Shown here: positions 12,741 to 26,400 of the stretch, one piece after another
Layout of the letters: every line of letters begins with the position of its first letter
Numbering within the stretch: position 1 is the first letter of the stretch
NCBI GenBank assembly: GCA_000499405.2
Contig: HG738140.1
Coordinates: forward strand, 12,861,560 to 12,925,559
Reading direction: 5' to 3'
Length of the DNA stretch: 64,000 nucleotides
From: Onchocerca volvulus
Lineage: Eukaryota > Nematoda > Chromadorea > Rhabditida > Onchocercidae
Translations under genes and position numbers: made by a program
The notes under the pieces: model-generated
What the model was told of the DNA's origin: nothing
Databases searched by the model: none
The model's input: only the letters and a program-made list of their open reading frames with translations

Positions 12741-12755
12741 GACTTTATTAAACAG
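12741..12755 (+). promoter_or_regulatory. candidate trans-splice acceptor for glycerol kinase
   Basis: A pyrimidine-rich stretch ends in AAACAG at 12755, 47 bases before the start codon, with no ATG between. The layout fits addition of a spliced leader. An ordinary cis acceptor from an upstream noncoding exon cannot be excluded. Confidence 0.4.
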
Positions 12756-12802
12756 AAAAAGATTTCGTCAAGAAATTTCATTAAGAACGATAAGTAAAAT
12801 CA

Positions 12803-15658
12803 ATGGACTTTAAAAATAAACTAATTGGTGCAATCGATCAGAGTACTTCGTCAACCCGATTGATTATTTATCAATTGAATCCTCGAAAAATTGTCGCTAC
12901 TCATCAGGTAATTTTATTTTTCTTTAAAATAATATAATTTATTTTGAAATTTATGTTCACTGAATCATAGCATAAAAGTTTACGAATGAGGCAAAATACT
13001 TCAAGGACCCTTTTGATGGGAAATATGGAAGATCGAAATCACATTTCGTTCGCACGGGCATGCACATCTTTTGGAGTATCGAAGAATGAGGATTGATTTG
13101 TCATAGATGACTTGGAATGACCTGATAGGTATTTCAGATCGAACTTAGACAATTTTTCCCACGTCCAGGATGGGTTGAAATTGATCCTGCAGAAATATTC
13201 GCTACAACATTGAAATGCATTATTGAATGCTGTGATTCTATTAAAGAAGCTGGTTTCGATATTACTGACATCAAAGCGCTTGGAATCTGCAATCAGCGAG
13301 GTTATTAATTAAGCTTTTCAGTTTGCATGGCTTATATAATAGCTAATTAAGCCTAAAGTTTGAATTATGATTATTATTAATTCAATTGATGATTTATTTT
13401 TTAGAGTTTAACTTGTCCATGCAACTTAATAACATGCTTATTTGAAAACAATTATATTAAAAAAAAATCTACTCCAAATATTCAATCGATAAAATTTAGT
13501 GCATTCGATTTTTAGAAACAACAATTCTGTGGGATAGTAAATCGGGCAAACCTCTCTACAATGCTATTTGTTGGCTTGACGATCGAACAACTGATCTTGT
13601 CCATTCATTTATTGAAAAAACAAGTACCAAGTACGTTTAGTAAATATCTTCCAATTAAATTCGAATTACTAAACTCATAATTAATATTTAAATCTTATCA
13701 ATGCTCTCCAAAATCATTTCAGTACATACAATAAATCAATTAATCTTTTTGAAAATGATAAAACACTGAATTAGTCATGATTTTGGTCAATAAAAGAAAA
13801 AAAAAAGTCTATTTTTATAACAAATGATTTATGATTTAAAAAATAACAAGTCACATTTGAATATGTTGAAAAAAATTTCTAAAGTTTCTTTGTTTAACCA
13901 ATTTTTTTCTTTTAAAAATTATTTCTTCACATTTCAGATCCGAGAATCAATTTAAAGAAATAACTGGCCTGCCAATATTTTCATATTTTAGCGCCTTGAA
14001 AATTCGTTGGCTTCTGAATAACGTTGATAACGTTAAAGATGCTTTGAAGCGAGGTATTATGCTTCTTTTATTTGGAAGAGTAATTCAAAAAAAATATATA
14101 TATTTTTTGAAAAGATATCAAAAAAAAAAGCGGTATTTCTGTCATCTTTGCTGCAAAGAATATTTGAGAAATGAAAGATGATATGATGCTCATTTCAACC
14201 TTTTTAATTTTCTGTTGTACATTCGGCCATTTATAAAGATAGAAGTAATTTGAAATCACTTCTAATGAAAGAATTTTTCATGGACTTCAAGTTTTCAAGT
14301 ATTGCTCAGAATATATTTCAATCAAGGAATTAAAAAGTACTGAGATAGAAAAATATTTCCATCACTAATAATATTGGCATTGATCATTGAATAATTTAAT
14401 TGCCTTACTTTCACCTAATATCTTTTCGGGCAGTTTGAAAGCACAGTTATTGAAGAATTTAACTATTTCACAATTTATATTAATGAGATGAAAAATCAAA
14501 TTATTTCAAATCAATTAATAATTTTTGAAAATGATACAATTAGTTCTTTTTTTTGACTTGATAAATAAAATTTTAATATTAAGGGACATTAATGTTTGGT
14601 ACCGTGGATTCTTGGTTGATTTATAAGTTCACAGGACGACACATCACTGATGTTACGAACGCCAGCAGAACTTTATTAATGTCGATAAAAACGCTAAATT
14701 GGGATGAGCAACTTTGCAATTTCTTCGAAATCCCAATGAATATCTTGCCGGAAATTCATTCTTCTGCTGAAATATACGCTCTGATGAACATAGGTCTTAA
14801 TAATTTCTAAGAAATGATTCGGGATAGAAAAGGATAAGTTCAAAGTAAAGGAAATATTGGAAGAGTTTTAGAACTATCGATATTGCATACTTCAGAGTAA
14901 ATGAATTAAGATATTGTTGTCTTGTTCTTCCAGTATTTAAAAAATTCATGAACTTTTATAAACAATTTGGACAACTTAAAATATAGTTAAAATTAATTAG
15001 ATTAATAAAAATGGTGACGTAGAGAAGTCAAAGAAAAAATGAATAAAATTTTTCGAAATTCAAATTAAAAATCAATTCAACTTTCATTATTCAAAATTAT
15101 ATGGATGGAACTATTTTTACAATTTAGGTCCCCTGAAAGGGGTACCAATATCAGGTTGTTTGGGTGACCAACAAGCTGCTATGTTCGGTGAATACTGCTT
15201 CAATCCAGGCGAAACAAAATGTACTTATGGTACAGGTACATTTATGCTTGCTAATATTGGCAGTAATCCGATAATCAGTGGAAATGGCTTATTAACAACA
15301 GTGGCTCATCAAGTAACTCTACATTTCTTGATATTTTTACACATTATTATATGAAAGATTTAAAAAGATGAAAGATTAACAAGTGATAAAAATTCTACTA
15401 GAAAACAAAGATCAAAGAACAAGTTTAAAAAAAAAAGTTTAAAATAACAAAGTTAAAGATAAATAACCATTATTTTTTTTCCTTCTCAGCTTGGTCCAGA
15501 TGCGCAAGTTTGTTACGCATTTGAAGGTTCCGGTTCAATTGGTGGAAATGCAATTCGATTTCTTCGTGATAATCTAAAATTTATCAAGGAAAGTGCCCAC
15601 GTTTATGCTTTATTTTTGAAAGGAAATCATACATAGTAAAAATAATTTCATCGATTAG

Positions 15659-15689
<31 letters not shown>

Positions 15690-16893
15690 TTCAATCAATA
15701 TTTTAAAGCAACAATTTATTGATGTTAGAAAATTTCATGTTTCAATATTTCAATATGAAGAAATTTGATTGAATTTCGGTAGAAAAACACTATTGAATCT
15801 TTCAGGATGCATCTGAAGTGGAAGGAGCAGCAGCTTCAGTATCAGGAACAGGTGGTGTCGTATTTGTCCCGTGTTTTACCGGTCTTTATACTCCATACTG
15901 GGATTCATCGGCACGTGGTACCATATGTGGACTTGTACAGACAACCAAACGAGAGCATATCATTCGAGCTGTACTTGAAGCTGTTTGTTTTCAAACGGTA
16001 GAAATGATCGAAGCTATTCGCACTGATGTCTCACAGAGTGATGGAATTAAAGCTCTCAAGGTTTGTTTGCTATTATTTCTGTTGAATTTATACGAAACAA
16101 GTATTTCAACATTTCATTTTCATTTCATTCAATCTCTCCCTTATAGAAAAAAAAAAAAAAAAAAAAAAAGGAAACAAAGTTTTCTCTTCATAATAAAAAG
16201 AAACGTTTGTAATTTTCAGGTTGATGGTGGTCTGGCAAAAAATTCATTATTCTTGCAACTATTAAGTGATATCGTTGGAATAGATGTGATTAAAGCATCA
16301 AATATCGAAGCTTCTTCATGGGGTGTCGCAATGGTGGCAGCTATTGGTGCTAAAATTATCAGGTTTAATTTTAATTGATTAAGTTCAAATGGATGATTAA
16401 TTATGAAAGTTTGAAATTTTGTTTCAAATTATTACAAAGTTCAAGGGATCCAATTTTGTGATTGCATTTAATCACTGAAAATTATTGAATAAACGCGAAA
16501 TTTCATTCATTATCTCCAAGTAATGCTAATTATCTTTTGAAAATTGTATATATTCTAAGCTATGAGATTTGTCTGAAAATTCGCCCCCAATAAATGAGAC
16601 ATTTCAACATGATATTTAATTTTTCGATAGGACATTTAATGAATAAGCTTGCATAGGTAAGTATACCAATGTAAAACTAAGCTGAAAGACAAATATTTCA
16701 AGCAATATTATGATTCAAAAAATCGATTTTAATATTTACAAAACATTTTGTCAGCTTCGAAGATGTTAAAAGATATAAAGAAGAACATGGAACAATCTAT
16801 AAATCAAATCCAAATTTAAATGAACGTCAACGGATGATTCGTCAATGGAAAAAAGCAGTTAAGCGAGCACGTGGATGGCTTAAAGATGAATAA
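12803..16893 (+). CDS. GK: glycerol kinase (FGGY family), 10 exons, complete
   Basis: Phosphorylates glycerol to sn-glycerol-3-phosphate with ATP, feeding glycolysis and lipid synthesis. Exons: 12803-12907, 13138-13300, 13516-13630, 13938-14053, 14584-14793, 15128-15312, 15490-15600, 15806-16060, 16220-16362 and 16755-16893. All phases close, giving 513 aa, normal for the family. The N-terminal phosphate-binding loop is DQSTSSTR (residues 12-19), where the family norm is DQGTSSTR, so Gly is Ser here. Further blocks: [51 protein letters not shown] with the catalytic base Asp250, [28 protein letters not shown] and QVDGG-like KVDGGLAKN. The C-terminus ends RARGWLKDE. There is no C-terminal membrane anchor, so it is probably cytosolic. 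Start chosen at the first ATG, eight residues before the conserved GAIDQ. Confidence 0.95.
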
Positions 16894-16935
16894 AATATAG
16901 TGAATTCATTTGAATTTATACAATTGTTTCATATG

Positions 16936-16952
16936 AATAAAGTAGCAATAAA
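16936..16952 (+). terminator. polyadenylation signals of glycerol kinase
   Basis: Two AATAAA hexamers at 16936-16941 and 16947-16952 lie 43 to 59 bases after the stop codon, a usual distance in nematode genes. Confidence 0.7.
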
Positions 16953-19900
16953 CATTGAATTATTTTTTTTTCCCATCAATCAAAAGCAATATTTCACATT
17001 AAAAAAAACATGCAAATATATGTATTTTCAAATTCAAATTTTAAAATTAATTTGAAATGAAAGACTTACATTTTAAGCAAAAATGAGAAAGTGCTTTTAT
17101 TAAAATTAAAAGATGCTATGTGAATTCTCATCTTCGAAAAACTTTAAAAAGGACATGGAGAATTAAATATGCTAGAAAGGGATTTATTTCCATTTAATTC
17201 GCTTTTTCAGTAGTTTATTTAGAAGGTAATTGAAATTCCTCATAAATATCATCATTATGGTAATAAACTATATTGAATGAAAATTTCAATTTACTGTTCC
17301 AGTGATGCATCAAATTTACACTTAATGAAGTTTGAAACAGCGATTATAATGAAGAGTTTTCAATGATTCCAACTTTTTTTGTTCTCTTCATGTCGTCTTA
17401 AAATATTAGTCGAAACTGTTATCAAACTAATTATAGAAATAAAACATGATCCCAAAAGTATTGCGATGATTTTGAATTTTTACTGCTTTTGATTTGATTT
17501 TTGTGTAAAACTTTGTGTCTATCGGAAGACCGAAATATTCTAATAATCTAAATACAGTGAATTAATCAAAGTATCGAAAGAAGGATTCTTCAGTCCCAAA
17601 TAAAATCTCCTCGAAGGCTTCAAATCAAACCGACCAAGCTCAGCTAATCAAAAGTCCAGTAAATTCCCTACTATCTATTGGACAAAAAATATTCAAACTA
17701 TCGATTTTACTTTCGACATTCATCCATAAATTGTACTATAAAATAATTGCAGCGATAATCTACGTCATTGGAAAGGAATTTGTCATACAGTTAAATTCGT
17801 TTTTGCCAATCAATCGATTTCCAACTAAAAAAGTTTCATAGCAACATCAACGTTTTCAGCAGAATTTTCAAGTACCGCGTAAATTTAGAAGATCGGAAAA
17901 ATAATTGATATGTAAATTTAAAATCTATAATTTAATATCTGATAAAAACAATCCCATTCGGAAAGATTTCCACCAAGCTCTCCACATTTATAGCAAATAA
18001 TGATGAATTATTTAATGTAGAAAAAAATACCTATAACAATACTTTTGCAATCAATTAAATAATCAAATTTCGGTTCTTTATTGACTTTTACTCCTTAATC
18101 AGAATGATTCTTGATCTTCTTAGTTAATGGCGAAAATCCTTCAGTTTATTTATTTTTAATTGACGGGATCAAAAATTATAATGACCAATTCCTGTATTCT
18201 GCTATTTCAAAAACGATACTTGTTCATGGATTAATCATCAGCTGCAATGAAAAACAAAAAAAACACGTGGATTCCAGATTTTGAGAAAAATCTAAATTAA
18301 TGCTGAAAGTATTGCTTTATTCTTCATCTAATGTATTTATTCTGCTCGATTGGAAATAAATGCATCAATTAAAATGTATCAATTTTATCAACCTTTAAAA
18401 TGTATCAATTTTTAATATACAATGGATAAAATAAGAATTCAGTAATTTATTCCTTAAAAAGCACATGTCAATTTAAAAATTACAGTTCAAGATTAAACAT
18501 ATCACATTATTCATGATCTAAAATACGTTCTTTAATTACAAACAGTGGATTCATAGTTATAACGGATAGAAGAAAAGAATGGGAGAACGTACGGGAAAAT
18601 AATAAAACAATAGAATGTATCAATGAAACAGACAATATACAATTTTAAAAATCGATAGAAATTAATGATATCTACAAGAGAATCCGGAATGATATAATAT
18701 TGAGAAACTAATCTGCAAATCAATGATATAGCTGGACAAAAATCTAATTCCTGGCTGAATTTATATCAATAAAAAGAAAGTTCAAAAACAAGATAACAAG
18801 ATTAAGAAAAAAGAAGTAAAATCAAAAATCGCAAAACAAATCACTTTATTAATGAAGTGAAAAATGCATTTGGAATCATCTTAAAAGTCAATTTTTGTCA
18901 ACAAATTTATACAGCTCATTATCGAAACCAATGTCCTTCAGAGAATTAGAAAAAATGTTTTCCAAAAGTTATGATAATACAGAACTAATTCAAATTCCTT
19001 AAAAGTTCCGGTAATATAAAACTAATTCTAATTCCCAAGACTAATTACTTAATGTTCAAAATTTAATTTTCAAGCATATCTGTTTTACTGATGAATTCAG
19101 TAGATTGAAAAATAAAAAGAAAGTTCACAAGATAAAGAAAAGATATGAAATCAAACACCGTGAAACAAATCACTTCTTTATATTGTCAATATATCAAAAA
19201 GTTAAAAAATGAAAAAAAAAAAAACCGAAGTTCAGCATAAGCAATAACAACTACAGTTTCCAATTATTAAGAACTAAAGAAATAATAACAACAAATCTCT
19301 GCTAAATAAAACATCAAGTAACAGAACAAAAAGAATTCGAAAAAATCGAGAATATGACTTACTTAAACTGATGGAATGTTAAGGAAATGATAACTAACCA
19401 GATTCGAAACAATAAACAAATTTCACACCATATCTTTATTATGTTCATTTTCTTTTTTTTTTTTTTTTTTTAATTATATTTGCATGTCAAATGGCATCAT
19501 ATGCAGAAGACAATGTCAATTCAAAAACAAGATAAAAATGTCAACTATATAATACTTTTTCCTGAAAAAATGCCACCTAGATGTATCCAGAAATGATAAG
19601 ATATATATATATATATCGACTATTTACAACGTAATTTTCTAAATAATCGCTTTTTAGATCTTTGCAATATTGAATTTTTTTCTGAGTCAAAAAAAAAAAT
19701 TAATAATTAAAAAAAAAAAACAAACCAAAATCGAGAAGGCAGAAGCGAGGGGACAAAACATGAGGTATGCCAAGAGGCAGTAAATAAAATTGCTGAAACA
19801 CAATTCACTTTTTTTCTAAAATGTATCAGATATTGTTCCTGAAAATTAAAAAAAAAAAAAAAAAACTCCTTTTATTCTACTAAGAAAATTTTTTTTTTTC

Positions 19901-20421
19901 CAATTTTTTTCTGAGAAGAAATTTTTTCAAAATTCTTCGTCAGCTCATAATAATGCTAAAACCGTCTTTCAAATAAAAACAAACTCATAATGATTCTCTG
20001 ACTCGAAATTCTTTTTTTGCAATACCAACTTTTCATGAATCAAATTTTGCCAAGAACGACTTATGTAAGCAAACAGATGTAATTAATAATATTCCCAAAG
20101 CTTAAAAGATCTGGCAAATTTAAAGTGACAATATGTAAATCAAACGGCAGTAATTAACAATAATAATATCAAAAATAAACTGGCACGAGAAGTGCTGCAA
20201 TGTTTAAAGTGAAAATAAAAGAGGAAATTTTTAATCCTTCTTCCGGAATCAATGGGATACTGGTAGATTAGAGGATATTCATATTTCAGCTAAAGAAATG
20301 AAGAGGTAAGGACAGGATAAGAGAAGTTCATCCTTAAAAGATTTTTTCTCTCAACTAAAATTGAGACAAATAAATATTCAGGAAAAAAAGGAATATTTTC
20401 ACGAATATAAAATTTCATTAC
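16953..20421. other. intergenic region between convergent glycerol kinase and RhoGAP genes
   Basis: The two neighbouring genes converge here. No exon was recognised. It holds repeat copy B (17877-17948), a short (TA)n near 19601-19618 and long A/T runs. A minus-strand AATAAA near 19871-19876 could end the RhoGAP transcript. Any further 3' exon of that gene (see its entry) would lie here, but I found none convincing. Confidence 0.45.
17877..17948 (+). repeat. 72 bp dispersed repeat, copy B
   Basis: Same length and orientation as copy A at 9461-9532. The last 42 bases differ at only four positions, all C/T transitions. It is not accompanied by recognisable pol sequence here. Together the two copies bracket glycerol kinase. 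Confidence 0.7.
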
Positions 20422-23400
20422 TTACAAATGGACATTTTTAGATTGCGAAGTAATCTCTGACTCTCTTCCATGAGAAATACTACCACCACTATCAATGTTG
20501 GTATAATGACGCTTTTCATATTCCAGCGATGGTGTCCTTGATCGCTGCTGTCGCTGCTGCTGCAGTTCCGTCAAAGATGATGTTATCATTATCGATGGCC
20601 CAGCACTTGGCAAGTTTCGACTGCATGCATGTGGCACATTACGACGAAAGAGCGGTGCTGATCTACTTGAAACAATAGCAACTTCGCTAGCATCCTTAAA
20701 TCGACTAATTAAAGGAAGGCTAAACTGTAAATAAATATTTTGGAATCTATCTGGAAGATTAATGAGGATAAAAAAGAAAATTTGCGCAGAAATGCGATAA
20801 AGATAAGAAATTTATTCGCAGTATATTTGTGAAGTGTCGTGCAGCTTCAACGTAGTCATACCAAAAAAATATGACAAGCAGAATATTTCCATGCCGAATA
20901 CATCCATCTTTATGATTCTCGTCAGAATTAGGAGATAAAAGAAATTGATTATGATACAACGAACTGATGTTCAAACAAAATGTGGTAGAATGCCGTGAAA
21001 AAAAAATAGAAATTTCATAAAACATACTCGTTTCTTGTTACTTTTCTCAACGATTCGATCAGGACGCACGTAATGAGTACGCCAAGAACGTCGACGAACA
21101 ATACCACCAGCTATCTGAGATTCTGAAGATGTTACTGGCTGTGCTGCTGGAGGAAACTGTCCAGATATGCTAGCTGCACATGATTCTTTGAATGATTTCT
21201 ATAAAAGCACGGAACTTTTTTGGTAAAGTACGGATATGTTTCTTAATCTTTGGTGATGATGATTGAAAATTTTGTAAAAATCCAAAAAAAATTAATTAAA
21301 GACAGTCATTTTTTAACTTACCAGTTACAAAATTAAATCTACTTTAGAGGGATCTAGCCATAACTTAGATTTTAGACAAAATCTGATTTCTGCATTCTGT
21401 TCTAACCCAATAAAAAGTATAAGTAATATTTTTGGATTTTGTAACATATTTATTAAAAACTACAGAGCACATGCTGATTCTTACCGATAAAGATAGTTTT
21501 GGAGTAAGATTAATGAGGCATTCATTAGTATTATCCGAACTTCCAGTACGTCCATCGGATGAATTTACTGCTGAAGTTTGAAGTAGATTGGTGGAGGAAA
21601 ACACAGAAGTATTTAGCTCTGATGTGCCACTATCTTTTGCTGATGCTGCAGGCAAAAGGAACCTAGAAATGAAGCAATTAATTTCATTTCTATGAAAATA
21701 TGAGGAATCCCGAAACTAATCCATGTAGATTTGAGAGAAACGTATTTTAGCCTATATATATAATATTGTTTCTACGGAAACAATTCTAATGAATTTCTTG
21801 ACTTAATGTCAATAAATATTTTATGAGGACAGCATGACAATTTCTATTCCAATATCCAGATGATTAATAAATATTCAAGAATTATGGAAAAGCATATACT
21901 AACCATTCGGATCGTGTACGCATACGTCTTGTTTGTCTTTCATGTACCCATTCAAGATAGGTAAGTGAATGTGTACTTTCGAGTAATCCGCCACTATGGA
22001 ATGCATTCAAAGAATACTTTTCATCATCATCACTGTGTGGAATTTGTACCTTAAATCAGTATTAAAATAATATCGAAGAATGAAGAATTATTCCTGAAGT
22101 AAAATTATGATCAAATGAAGAAAGGAAGCATTTGGAATGAATTGTAGCTGTGATTATAGAAGAAAATAGAAGCGAATATTTCGAAGATATTTGATTAAAA
22201 CTCAATGAGAGTGTAATCAAAATTACAGGAATAATCTTGTATTATTTGCTGCAAGCACGGCTTATTTCCAAGTTTGAAAATTTCTATTAAAAAGGAAGTT
22301 CGTTAAAAATTAAATGAAAAAATTTAAAAAGAAAAGAATTTTAAAGGGTGAAACTATTATATGTAAATTCGTGATTATTAATCTATAAAGCATCATGAAA
22401 GAAACTTATTTATCTTCCAAAACAAAAACTTTTTTAGTAATTTAACCAACAAATATATATTCCCTAAATGATGTAAATAAGCAATTTAGCAGTGAATACT
22501 AAAATATATATACCTCTGCAGCCGAGCTACTTAACCGTTTGTTTACGAATTCATGAGGACTTGCTGATTGAAATTGTCTAGGAGGACATAAATGATAATT
22601 TCGCTTTACTACACCTTTATCATTAGAACCATCAGCACTCATGAGTACCACATCAGGTTGACTGCACGATTCCGGCATAACTATTAAATGAAAGATTATA
22701 AAATATTTTTAGTTTTAAAATATTACTGCTTTTATTTCAAAATATGATCGAATTATAATTCATTTTTAAGCTTCAACTTTTCTGAAAGCAGCACATTCGA
22801 TACTTATCGAAGATCAAAGATCGCCAATTCCTGGTGTAATGAGAGAAATACTTGGTTTAAAATTAATAAAAGATTATTAATTCTAAATTTCTCGCCCAAC
22901 TGTTATTGTTATATTCATACGTCAGTTCTGCTGATAAAACCAACATATCCAAAATGAATAAACAAAACACAAAACTTTCAAATATCATATAAAAAGCAAC
23001 ATTTTCGTCGAGTAATAAGCTTGACTCCAATGAAGTGTCAATCGACTAATCAATGTTTCTTGTACTTTTTTCCCAATTCATTCTCTATCACGTTTCTCTT
23101 GATCGTTTTTCTATCCTGATATTCTGTTAGAACCGACATATAATGCTTCAGCCTTCTCATTGCTCTTAAAAATAATAAACGTGGCTATCGTTCACCCAAA
23201 TAGAAAATGGAAGAAATATTATTTTTCACTCATTAATTATCCGACTGAAGAAAGAGAAAGAAATAGAGCAATAGAAGTAAGCCATCTTAATCAACGTCAA
23301 AAGAAGAAGAACTATTTTTCACTCATTAATTAAGCTTACAGTTATTATCGTTTATTTGTGATAGTTCGCAGAAATATTGGCAAGAAGGTGAGAAGAAAGC

Positions 23401-26400
23401 AACGAGCTAATCTTCAATCTATATCATCATATAACTCAGGCTATAGAGCTCCAAGACTTACTTGGGACTTTATCACAATACAAAAACTAATATTCTATTA
23501 ATGAATCATCAAGTAAACAATTACAAATTGCACAGCTGTATTATATTATATATTTTATTGATTGGTTCCTTTTCGAATTAAGAATAATCATTTCTAAGCA
23601 GTGTTCAGTGTCAGGTAAATTGAAAGAACGATATTTTAAAGTTGAAATAAAATTAGAAGAAAATTATAAGTGAAAATTTTGGATATGTGCAAATACCAAA
23701 ATAAAGAAAATATTTGTCAGAAAATTATCTTGAATGATCGAAGTTATAAAGCTTTACAATGATGAATATGAAATTAAATATACCTAAAAGAAAGGAGGAT
23801 AAATTTTACAAATGGGCAGCAGAGAGAAGACAATATATAATTCAAAGATGATAAACAACACTGAAAATGTGTCGAAAAGAAATGATAACATAACATATAA
23901 TTGAAAAATTGAACACAAAATTAAATTTAATGAAAATGAAAGCAAGACAGAAATGGGCATGTAAAAAAAAAAAAAGCCACATTTGCACCTATATTCTCAA
24001 TAATCGCTGTGATAAAAAGCACCGTTAACTCATATGGAATGTATTATATGTAATTTAAATATTGCAATGATGAGACAACAATTTGCTTAATGAAAATGTA
24101 TTTAGAACTACTGAGTGAATTTTTCAACAAATCCCAATATATTATTCTCAAAAAAAAAAAAAATGTAAACAAAAAATTTATAAAGTGAACGAGATATTCA
24201 GCATTATTCTATGATCTATATACTATATATTTCCGCTGATAGGCTCTTTATTTCTTATCTGAAATCAAAAACAATACCATTGGTTCTGTAAGTATCAAAA
24301 GTTCGTAATTATAAGTGATTTTTTTAAATTCACAATTTAGATATACCGATTACACAATTATTTGGGTCTTTTAAATTAATATAGCTAATAAAAACGAAAA
24401 AAAAAAGAGTTTATCAATAAGTTTAAGTAAAACTTAACCGTCGATGAAAATTCAGTTGAACTAATCATAAATCATTCTATTATTACAAATTGTTAGAACA
24501 TCTAAATAGTTCTTTTCCTACAAGCCATAAATAAAGCAAGATGAGGAATGAACGTAAACAATTCAAATTCATACAGCTCACATTTAACTGTAGACATTAC
24601 ATCCAAATACAAAAATGATTACAAAAAAGGAAATGTTCATTTAAACAAGTAGCACAATCAGACATGAAATTGGTTAAACTGTCATCCAAGGAATATTTGA
24701 AAATGCATTAGAAGTAGATCTGAAAATAAAGAAAGATTTGTTTGCTGAGGTCAAGGCATTCTTAAATAGATTTTAAAAAGAAAAATGAAACCAAGGAATA
24801 AGAAATGAAGCAAAACAAACACAAGTAAAGCAAATAGTGTAATGCAACTCATTTGAGCGAACGATTGTTAAATGATTATGATGAAGTTAAAATCGTTACA
24901 TTTAATTTTTAAATTATAATCATAATAAACGAATAAATCTAAATCAATTGAAATTCCAAGTGAAAGAGATTCACATCAAAGAATAAAATCTTAAACAATC
25001 ATAGTAATCATCATGAAAATTCCAAAACATGCCCTATTTTCAATCGAAACAGCCTTTCGGTAACTACATGAACTACGAATGACCTCGCTTTCCTTTTCCT
25101 TATTTTTCCTTTATCTTTTTGAGGGACAATCAATAGCAGCAATACCACCCTAGCAGCGCGATCCCAACAATTCTAAGTTCACATTTATTAAGTTGGACAT
25201 GCATTATTTTCGTATTCACAATAAGGAAAGGGCAATAATTGATGGGAAGGAACTGATCTTTGTCGCAGCTAATCACAGCTTACCAATCGTTATCAAAATT
25301 TAGTCAATTTTTCCAGAAAATAAACTAAAACTCAAATATAATTCTAAAAAAAATAAAAACCAACTTTTTCCGTAGTCGGTAAATATTATGCAATTAATAA
25401 TAAGCAATTATTTTTTGGTAGAATTACATATCATAACAAATAGAAGTTTTTAATTTTCCTACTTCATGCACGGCTGTTATTTTTGCACTGGAAGTTATAC
25501 AAGAATGTAGAAAATGGTTATTGTAGACTGATATGACGATGATAAGGTTAGATCAGTAGCTTCCATAAAAATCATAATTTTCCACGTCGAACAATTCCAA
25601 ACTCAAAATAGTTGAAATCTGAGTTTTCTCAAATGATTTGGTAGCGGTAAGTGTACATTCGAAAATGCAGTGGCAATTTGACTATGATAGTGACAAAACC
25701 GATTTCTCGTTTTTGGATATCAATTCATCACTAGCAATCGTTTCAACAGTGATATGCTGAGATCCAGTTCCGAAAAACGCTCGTCTACAATCGGATATCG
25801 CCGTATACGGATAACCATCGATTCGTTGCTGGGGTTGAAGACTTGTAGTGGATGTTAACAGACTGGGTTCAAGTTCATGATTATCCATACTAGTATCAAG
25901 AGAAAAATAATGTCTCTCAGTAGGATGGTGCAATGTTCTTATATCACCATTACCGTTAACTTTTCTTGTTTCTCCCCTATTTCTTACACAATCAGTTCTA
26001 TTAGCAGTCCATACTGAAAAATTTTTGATCATATTTTGAAGATGTTGCTGTTGATGATGATCGGAGTGCCTACCACAATTAGAGCTAATGCGATCGGCTG
26101 CTGCAACGCTACCCATCGAATAACCTCCAGCACATCGGACGGCCATAATTGAATAGGTAGTGGGTGATGATACTGGCCAATCGAATACATCTAAAATAAA
26201 AAATCAAGCAGACAAAAATCAACATTCTAAAGATAAGACATTCTGCAAATTAAGACATATTTTTATCCCGAAAATATCCCAAAAATAGAAAGAAGAATTT
26301 TGATAGAAAATTCCAAACACATTTGCAAATAAAATCTAATAATTCAATCAGAAAATTTCCTAATGCAATAACTAACTAGACCTGGTTATCTGGAAGCCTC

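Larger units (their letters stand above)
11062..12802. other. region between retrotransposon remnant and glycerol kinase
   Basis: Probably decayed 3' retrotransposon sequence followed by the glycerol kinase promoter. A short open frame at 11153-11359 has no recognisable domain. A perfect 11 bp inverted repeat is at 11292-11302 / 11320-11330 (TCAGAATCCTC against GAGGATTCTGA). The block 11860-12110 is described separately as LTR-like. No exon was recognised. Confidence 0.5.
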
